Assembly (NCBI GenBank): GCA_003651045.1
Contig: QMTJ01000022.1
Span: forward strand, 1-9,957
DNA length: 9,957 nucleotides
Source of the DNA: Thermoplasmata archaeon
GTDB lineage: Archaea > Thermoplasmatota > E2 > DHVEG-1
Direction of reading: 5' to 3'
Shown: positions 5,134-9,957 of the stretch, in pieces
Layout: the number at the start of each line of letters is the position of its first letter
Numbering within the stretch: the stretch's first letter is position 1
Translations under genes and position numbers: made by a program
The notes under the pieces: model-generated
The model's database searches: none
The model's input: only the letters and a program-made list of their open reading frames with translations
What the model was told of the DNA's origin: nothing

Positions 5134-6516
5134 ATGACTAGGTTGTTCGGGACTAATGGTATAAGAGGCGTAGTTAATGAGGATATGAATTGTGATCTTG
5201 CTCTTGGTATTGGTAAAGCATGGGGTACTTTTTTAAAAAAGAGTATAAATCGACCACGTGTTGCTATTGGTACCGATGCTCGTCTTTCTAACTATATGCT
5301 TAAAAACGCTGTTTCTGCGGGTTTACTCTCCGCAGGGTGTGATGTGGTTGATGTTGGTCTTGTACCTACTCCCACTCTTCAGTATACTGTAAAGGAGAGA
5401 GATTTTGATTCTGGTGTTATAATCACTGCTTCTCATAATCCCCCGCAGTTTAATGGTATTAAGGGTGTCGCTAGTGATGGTACTGAGTTTTCAAAAGATG
5501 TTGAGGAGGATATTGAAAAGATTTATTTTGAAAAAAAGTTTAATCTTGTGGGTTGGAGGGATGTAGGTTTTTTTTCAACTTGGAATGGGAGTATTGATCT
5601 TTATATAAAAGGTATTCTAAAAGCTGTAGATGTTGAGTTAATTAAAAGTAAACATTTTCATGTTGTACTTGATTGTGGGAACGGCGCTGGTAGTCTGGTT
5701 ACTCCGCGTCTTTTGAAAGAGTTAGGTTGTAAGGTTACAGAGCTTTACTGTGAACCAGATGGGACATTCCCAGGTCGGAACTCTGAACCACTTCCTGAAA
5801 ACTTGACGGAGTTGATTAAAACCGTACCTATGATAAATGCTGATGTTGGTGTAGCGCAGGATGGAGATGCAGATCGTGCGATTTTTATCGACGAAAAAGG
5901 AAACTATATCTGGGGTGATAAAACACTAGCGCTTGGTGCCAAATATGCAACAAAAAACAGAGATGGCGGTATAGCAGTTACACCTGTTACAACCTCGAGT
6001 ATGTTTGACGATGTGGTGAAAGAAAACGGTGGAGAAGTTATACGTACAAAGGTTGGTTCACCTATTGTTGCACGTGTGATGATAGAAAAAAAAGCAGTAT
6101 TTGGTGGAGAAGAAAACGGTGGGTTAATATTTCCAGAGATGCAATACTGCCGGGATTCAGCTATGGCTATAGCAAAAATCTTAGAGATAATGGCAAAAGA
6201 AAACAAAACACTTTCAGAGTTAATCAATGAAATACCACAATACGAGGTATATAAAACAAAGATGCCCTGTCCACATGAAAAGAAAGAAATCGTTATGAAA
6301 ACATTAGCTGAGCAGACAAAGAAAAACAGCGATGTTTTAAAAATAGATGAAACAGATGGAGTAAAACTCTACTTAAAAAATGGATGGGTGCTGATGAGAC
6401 CTTCAGGTACTGAACCGATTTTCCGTGTTTACTCTGAATCAAAAGATAAAAACACAGCTGAAAACATTGCATTAACCTATAAAAAAATAGTAGAAGATAT
6501 AATAAATAACACCTAA
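5134..6516 (+). CDS. glmM: Phosphoglucosamine/phosphomannomutase (alpha-D-phosphohexomutase)
   Basis: Interconverts hexose 6-phosphate and 1-phosphate through a phosphoserine enzyme in the cytoplasm. With the start at ATG 5134 it has 460 residues, normal for the family. Visible motifs are FGTNGIRG (5-12), the catalytic serine S100 in TASHNP, the metal loop DGDADR (243-248), the sugar-specificity loop GGEENGG (324-330) and the phosphate-binding RPSGTEPIFR (422-431). A GEENGG loop is typical of archaeal GlmM-like enzymes, which may accept glucosamine, glucose or mannose phosphates, so the symbol is a best guess. A longer frame from GTG 5116 adds MWWNSI, but family members begin at the MTRLFGT position. 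GGTGGA (5120-5125) is a suitable Shine-Dalgarno 8 bases before this ATG. Third-position base use changes from T-rich to A-rich about half way through the gene. Confidence 0.92.
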   Translation: MTRLFGTNGIRGVVNEDMNCDLALGIGKAWGTFLKKSINRPRVAIGTDARLSNYMLKNAVSAGLLSAGCDVVDVGLVPTPTLQYTVKERDFDSGVIITASHNPPQFNGIKGVASDGTEFSKDVEEDIEKIYFEKKFNLVGWRDVGFFSTWNGSIDLYIKGILKAVDVELIKSKHFHVVLDCGNGAGSLVTPRLLKELGCKVTELYCEPDGTFPGRNSEPLPENLTELIKTVPMINADVGVAQDGDADRAIFIDEKGNYIWGDKTLALGAKYATKNRDGGIAVTPVTTSSMFDDVVKENGGEVIRTKVGSPIVARVMIEKKAVFGGEENGGLIFPEMQYCRDSAMAIAKILEIMAKENKTLSELINEIPQYEVYKTKMPCPHEKKEIVMKTLAEQTKKNSDVLKIDETDGVKLYLKNGWVLMRPSGTEPIFRVYSESKDKNTAENIALTYKKIVEDIINNT

Positions 6517-6575
6517 AAATAATGCACAAAATTTTTCAAAAAATCAAAATCGTCAAGAGAAAAAACTATCCTTGT

Positions 6576-7325
6576 TTATACATGTGATTTAAGCATAGGA
6601 GCAAGTTCAATACCGTTTTTTTCTGAAATATTAAGTACAAACTTTGAACGACCATGAGAAGTACCACGCATTTTAACAATCTGAAACGTACGGATGAGAT
6701 CACCCCTTCGTTCAACATCCTCAAGGAATATAATACCATCCGCTATAAACTCCTCAATTTCGTACTGTGAGTACTGAAAAACCCTTGGTGGTACTTCAGA
6801 GGTTAAAAGAGTAGTACATCTCAAAGCAGCAAGAGAAGAACCCAGTTTAAAAATAAACTCCCGGATCATCTCCCTAGTCTGCAACCTGTAACATAGCGAT
6901 GTTATAGAATCAATCACTAATCGTTTTGCATCAAGTTCTTTGGAGATATCCCTTATAACCTCAAATAAAATATTAGCCTCCTCAAGATTATATCTCTCAG
7001 GGCTAAGACCCAGTCTATCACTGATACTCCAAAGATCAATTATACTGAGCTCCCCTGACTTAATCAATTTTTCATCAAAAAAATCAAAAACATTCTGATG
7101 TTTTTTAAGTTTAGGAACAGTCTCAGTAGCAGTAAAAAAAACTCCTTTATCACCTAGTTTTACACCATTACATAGAAACTGCATACAAAGAGTAGTTTTA
7201 CCAACCCCGCTACCACCAGAAACAAGAATAGTACTACCAACAGGTATACCACCATTAAGCTCAGAATCCAATACGTCTATACCAGTTTTACATCTAGGTT
7301 TTTCAACTATCAACTTTTCTCTCAC
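6576..7325 (-). CDS. KaiC/RadA-like single-domain ATPase
   Basis: A 249-residue RecA-fold ATPase of the KaiC-like (RAD55) group common in archaea, usually regulatory and often of unknown target. It opens with the family motif TGIDVLDSELNGGIPVGS (14-31), then Walker A GGSGVGKTT (37-45), the switch segment TATETVPKL with E68, Walker B RLVIDSITS (135-143, D139), and the C-terminal KMRGTSHGR motif (218-226) that senses nucleotide across the ring interface. KaiC proper has two such domains and a paired EE at the catalytic position; here there is one domain and a single glutamate followed by threonine. The start is GTG 7325, since no ATG occurs before codon 48. The gene converges on glmM with a 59-base gap and diverges from pfdA. 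There is no partner gene beside it to hint at a process. Confidence 0.9.
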   Translation of the reverse strand: MREKLIVEKPRCKTGIDVLDSELNGGIPVGSTILVSGGSGVGKTTLCMQFLCNGVKLGDKGVFFTATETVPKLKKHQNVFDFFDEKLIKSGELSIIDLWSISDRLGLSPERYNLEEANILFEVIRDISKELDAKRLVIDSITSLCYRLQTREMIREFIFKLGSSLAALRCTTLLTSEVPPRVFQYSQYEIEEFIADGIIFLEDVERRGDLIRTFQIVKMRGTSHGRSKFVLNISEKNGIELAPMLKSHV

Positions 7326-7370
7326 ACCACGATCAAGAAAGCAATATGGATTAACTGTTTAAAATTGTTT

Positions 7371-7390
7371 TTCTTATAAACTATATAGAT
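7371..7390. promoter_or_regulatory. Divergent promoter region between KaiC-like gene and pfdA
   Basis: The 154-base gap holds TATA-like sequences readable on both strands. On the minus strand TTTATAA (about 7374-7380) predicts start near 7351 for the KaiC-like gene, a leader of about 26 bases. On the plus strand CTATATAGAT (7381-7390) would give a long leader for pfdA, while TTTTATTTAAAG (7436-7447) would give a leader of about 11 bases. Which one is used is not decidable here. Confidence 0.4.
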
Positions 7391-7479
7391 AAAAAAATAA
7401 AGGGTTATCAAAAAGCAACAAATTAATAACACCTTCTTTTATTTAAAGATAAAAAAAAGATAGTAGTTGAGGAAATATA

Positions 7480-7902
7480 ATGATGACTAATGACGAAGAA
7501 ATATCAAGATATTTAGTACTGATTGAGCAGTATAAAGAGCAGATAAACTCATTAGAAATGCAATCTTCATATGTACAGGCGATGTTAGCTGATTACACCA
7601 AAGCGAAAATTACACTACAACAGTTGAGTAAAACAGAAAAAGGATCTGAAATACTAGTACCAATAGGTGGAAGTACTTTTGTCGAAGCTATATCCAAGGG
7701 GAACTCTAAAGTATTATTCGACATTGGTCGTGGTATAGTTGCTGAGAAAAACATTGACGATGCTATTGAAAAAATTGATAAAAGAATAGAAGAGTTGCAG
7801 AAAACCTATGAAAAAATATTATCGATGATGCAACAGTTGCAGAACGAAATGGAAACAGTTTCTACCAAGGCTCAGAAGTTAATGTATGAAAAAGAAAAAT
7901 AA
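7480..7902 (+). CDS. pfdA: Prefoldin subunit alpha
   Basis: Alpha subunit of archaeal prefoldin, the jellyfish-shaped alpha2-beta4 chaperone that holds unfolded nascent proteins and passes them to the thermosome. The 140 residues show the family pattern: an N-terminal coiled coil (about 8-50), the central beta-hairpin region with ILVPIGGSTFVEA (58-70) and VLFDIGRGIVAEKN (78-91), and a C-terminal coiled coil (about 92-138). GAGG (7469-7472) is a Shine-Dalgarno site 7 bases before ATG 7480; the second codon is also ATG (7483), so either may be used. ftsY starts 23 bases after the stop. The pfdA-ftsY pairing is a known archaeal arrangement, often with ribosomal protein genes such as L18a upstream; those are absent here. 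Confidence 0.94.
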   Translation: MMTNDEEISRYLVLIEQYKEQINSLEMQSSYVQAMLADYTKAKITLQQLSKTEKGSEILVPIGGSTFVEAISKGNSKVLFDIGRGIVAEKNIDDAIEKIDKRIEELQKTYEKILSMMQQLQNEMETVSTKAQKLMYEKEK

Positions 7903-7917
7903 ACCTAAAGTTTAGGT
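7903..7917 (+). promoter_or_regulatory. Palindrome overlapping the ftsY ribosome binding site
   Basis: ACCTAAA, one base, TTTAGGT begins directly after the pfdA stop codon. Its right arm contains AGGT (7914-7917), the only Shine-Dalgarno-like element before ftsY ATG 7926. In RNA, ACCUA/UAGGU could form a 5-bp stem with a 5-base loop that masks this site. Confidence 0.4.
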
Positions 7918-7925
7918 ACAATAAT

Positions 7926-9263
7926 ATGTTTAAATTTCTTAAAAAGAAACTTAAAAAATTTGAAGATGAGCTTGAAGCTGAGCTTAAAGCAGAGTTAGAA
8001 AAAGAAGAACTTGAAACTAAACCTGCTGAGTTTAAACCTGTAGTTAAAAAAGAACCTGTGGAGAAAGAAAAAATAGTTGAGAAAAACATAGAGAAACCCT
8101 TAGAAGAAATCAAACCCCCTATAAAGGAAAAACCTGAAGATATCGAAAAACCTTCAGTTGAAATAGAAAGGAGAGAACAAGAACACTTTGAGTCTCAAGT
8201 TAAGGCAGAACAAGTGGTACATGAGAAGGTTGATAGACTTTTAGAGGAAAAAGTAAAACCTGTGGAGATAAAGGTTAAAAGGAAAAGAGCTGATAGAGAA
8301 AGACGTAGAAGAAAAGAGGAAATAGACAGGCAGATTGAGAAGAGTATTGAAACAGAGTTAGAACGTACTCTTAGAACTAGGAAGGGTATCGAAGAAGTTG
8401 TTAAAACTGAGAAAAAAACCACTCGTGGTATTAGTGAGGAAAAACTTGATGAGTTGCTATGGAATCTTGAGGTTGGTCTTCTAGAGTCTGATGTAGCATA
8501 TTCTGTGATAGAATCGATAAAAAAAGATATCAAGGAAGAACTTAAACATGCATCTTTTGAACGTGGTAAAGTTGGTGAGATTGTTGAGAGTGTATTGAGG
8601 AATGCTATTGCCCATGTTTTGAAATCGAGTGATCTTGATTTCATGGAGTTTATTGAAAAAAGTGAGAAACCTGTTGTTATAATGTTTGTGGGTGTTAACG
8701 GGAGTGGTAAGACTCTTGCTATTGCTAAGATCGCTAACATGCTTAAAAAACATGGTAAGTCTTGTGTTATGGCTGCTGGTGATACTTTCCGTGCAGGTGC
8801 TATCGAACAATTGAGTATCCATGCTGAGAAAATTGGTGTTAAAATCATTAAACATGGTCCTGGTGCAGATCCAGCAGCTGTAGCTTTTGATGCCATAGAG
8901 CATGCAAAGGCTAAACATAAGGATGTAGTATTATTGGATACCGCTGGAAGGATGCAGACTAATGTTAACCTTATGGATGAAATGGCTAAGATTAAACGTG
9001 TGGCGAAACCTGATCTTATTATCTTCGTTGGTGACGCCCTTGCTGGTAATGATGCTGTTGAACAAGCCAAACGTTTTAATGAGGTAGTAGGTATTGATGG
9101 TGTTATCCTCACAAAGGTTGATACTGATGCGAAAGGAGGCAGCGCGCTTTCTGTTGCCTATACTATTGGTAAACCTCTCTTATTCATCGGTGTCGGTCAG
9201 GGATACGATGATCAGATTTCTTTTGACCCAGAATGGATGATCAAAAACATTTTTGGAGAATAA
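7926..9263 (+). CDS. ftsY: Signal recognition particle receptor FtsY
   Basis: SRP receptor GTPase that docks SRP-ribosome complexes at the membrane and hands them to the Sec translocon. The 445 residues comprise a long charged N-terminal A region (1-165), starting with the lysine-rich amphipathic MFKFLKKKLKKF that should contact lipids and continuing with Glu/Lys/Pro-rich quasi-repeats. The helical N domain follows (about 168-245), then the G domain: G1 GVNGSGKT (256-263), DTFRAGAIEQL (286-296), DTAGRM (338-343), TKVDTDAKGG (396-405) and GVGQGYDDQ (422-430). There is no C-terminal M domain, which separates it from SRP54. After GKT the sequence is LAIAK, where TTIAK is usual. The gene starts 23 bases after pfdA and is probably cotranscribed. 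Codons are A-rich in the A region and T-ending in the GTPase part. Confidence 0.96.
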   Translation: MFKFLKKKLKKFEDELEAELKAELEKEELETKPAEFKPVVKKEPVEKEKIVEKNIEKPLEEIKPPIKEKPEDIEKPSVEIERREQEHFESQVKAEQVVHEKVDRLLEEKVKPVEIKVKRKRADRERRRRKEEIDRQIEKSIETELERTLRTRKGIEEVVKTEKKTTRGISEEKLDELLWNLEVGLLESDVAYSVIESIKKDIKEELKHASFERGKVGEIVESVLRNAIAHVLKSSDLDFMEFIEKSEKPVVIMFVGVNGSGKTLAIAKIANMLKKHGKSCVMAAGDTFRAGAIEQLSIHAEKIGVKIIKHGPGADPAAVAFDAIEHAKAKHKDVVLLDTAGRMQTNVNLMDEMAKIKRVAKPDLIIFVGDALAGNDAVEQAKRFNEVVGIDGVILTKVDTDAKGGSALSVAYTIGKPLLFIGVGQGYDDQISFDPEWMIKNIFGE

Positions 9264-9274
9264 AGAATAAATCA

Positions 9275-9288
9275 TTTTTTATTTTTTT
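9275..9288 (+). terminator. T-rich terminator after ftsY
   Basis: TTTTTTATTTTTTT begins 12 bases after the ftsY stop and is followed by further short T runs. This is a strong archaeal-style terminator for the pfdA-ftsY transcript. A short AT-only inverted repeat (CAATTTT at 9308-9314, AAAATTG at 9324-9330) lies further on and is probably not needed. Confidence 0.6.
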
Positions 9289-9365
9289 CATTTCACTATT
9301 TTTCATTCAATTTTAATTCGAAAAAAATTGTTTTAAAAAGAAAAAATTATATATTAATATAAACA

Positions 9366-9380
9366 TAATTTATATTTATT
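9366..9380 (+). promoter_or_regulatory. Possible TATA box of the peptidase gene
   Basis: TAATTTATATTTATT is centred near 9373 and predicts transcription start near 9398, giving a leader of about 22 bases that includes AAAGGTG (9405-9411), a good Shine-Dalgarno site 8 bases before the ATG. Another TATA-like run lies at 9347-9360, so the exact box is uncertain in this very AT-rich gap. Confidence 0.4.
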
Positions 9381-9419
9381 AGAGATAAAATAATCTTTGA
9401 TTTGAAAGGTGTTAAAAAA

Positions 9420-9957
9420 ATGAGGATAAACGTCATCATAATTTTAACAATACTTGTACTAGGTGCTTGTGTTACTTCAGCTGAAAAGATAGATGCTTTA
9501 CGTTTTCAACAAAATAATGAAAAGGTTACACATGAAACAGAGATGAGATCCTATGAGTATGATAAAACCAACTTGCTTTATGGACGTACAATGGTAAACC
9601 TAATTCAACAACTTGATGAACAACTAATGGCCATGTATTTAGAAAATCTTACAGCAATTGGACCAAGAACTACTGGAACATCAGGATGCGATAAAGCTGC
9701 AGAATATCTCTACAACCAATTTGCTTCAATGAATCTATCAGTTAGATACCATATGTGGGAACATGATGCTTTATCTGGGAAAAATGTAGAAGCAACATTA
9801 AATGGCACCAATAAATCCACTGATGAAATATACATTATTTGTGGTCATTATGATAGTGTTCCAGAATGCGTTGGTGCAGATGATAATGGAGCAGGAACTG
9901 TTTCAGTTATATCTATCGCAAAAATACTAAGTCAATACAAATTTGATCATACTATTA
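9420..9957 (+). CDS. Secreted M28-family zinc peptidase, N-terminal part
   Basis: The first 179 codons of an open frame that runs off the window, so it is incomplete at its 3' end. The N-terminus is a signal peptide: MRINVIIILTILVLGAC, then VTSAEK. LGAC (14-17) fits a lipobox, while TSA (19-21) could serve as a signal peptidase I site, so either a lipoprotein or a freely secreted form is possible. The family is shown by LENLTAIGPRTTGTSG (74-89), typical before M28 domains, then GHYDS (142-146) with zinc ligand H143 and catalytic-site D145, and GADDNGAG (152-159) with the bridging-aspartate candidate D154. Several Asn-X-Ser/Thr sites (76, 105, 128, 131) agree with an external location. M28 enzymes are mostly aminopeptidases; specificity is unknown. 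A Shine-Dalgarno site (9405-9411) supports this ATG. Confidence 0.9.
   Translation, partial: MRINVIIILTILVLGACVTSAEKIDALRFQQNNEKVTHETEMRSYEYDKTNLLYGRTMVNLIQQLDEQLMAMYLENLTAIGPRTTGTSGCDKAAEYLYNQFASMNLSVRYHMWEHDALSGKNVEATLNGTNKSTDEIYIICGHYDSVPECVGADDNGAGTVSVISIAKILSQYKFDHTI

Noticed and set aside
7926..8420. Glu/Lys-rich N-terminal part of FtsY as a separate gene or repeat element
   Set aside because: It is in frame and continuous with the NG domain, and charged A regions are normal for FtsY.
8195..9112. 305-codon minus-strand frame opposite ftsY
   Set aside because: It is a long shadow frame caused by the T-ending codon bias of ftsY; it is Ser/Leu-rich and without motifs, whereas ftsY has all its G motifs.
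9308..9330. AT-only hairpin CAATTTT/AAAATTG after ftsY
   Set aside because: The stem is weak and AT-only, and a much stronger T-rich terminator lies closer to the ftsY stop.

Overview
The window looks like chromosomal DNA from an AT-rich archaeon. The evidence is a prefoldin alpha-subunit gene directly followed by ftsY, an archaeal-type phosphoglucosamine/phosphomannomutase with a GGEENGG sugar loop, a single-domain KaiC/RadA-like ATPase, an archaeal type A-like RNase P RNA, and several archaeal TATA boxes with BRE-like purine stretches placed as expected for leaderless or short-leader mRNAs. A euryarchaeal, possibly Thermoplasmatota-related, source is my best guess from overall gene style. 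That placement is inference, not a demonstrated assignment. No mobile element, CRISPR array, tRNA or defence island was seen.

Layout. On the minus strand, 98-420 is the RNase P RNA gene (rnpB), and 511-2115 encodes a probable lipoprotein with a transglutaminase-like cysteine-protease fold. The latter starts 19 bases after a PLP-dependent aminotransferase gene (2135-3376), so the two probably form one operon. Upstream of it lie a 65-residue hypothetical gene (3442-3639) and a 33-residue single-span membrane protein (3716-3817), each apparently with its own promoter. The plus strand then carries a sugar-phosphate nucleotidyltransferase (3992-5020) and a GlmM/ManB-type phosphohexomutase (start best placed at 5134, end 6516). 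These two enzymes catalyse consecutive steps in making nucleotide sugars for glycans or glycolipids. A convergent KaiC-like ATPase (6576-7325, minus) follows. Divergent from it is the pfdA-ftsY pair (7480-7902, 7926-9263), which joins cotranslational folding and membrane targeting of nascent proteins. The window ends inside a secreted M28-family zinc peptidase gene (9420 onward, cut by the window edge).

The most interesting points are the small membrane protein and a nearby 7-2-7 palindrome in the divergent intergenic region, promoter geometry implying leaderless initiation that revises two start codons, an unusual FtsY P-loop, a palindrome overlapping the ftsY ribosome binding site, and a sharp change of third-position base use in the middle of the phosphohexomutase gene. 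I did not find a convincing undescribed multi-gene system.
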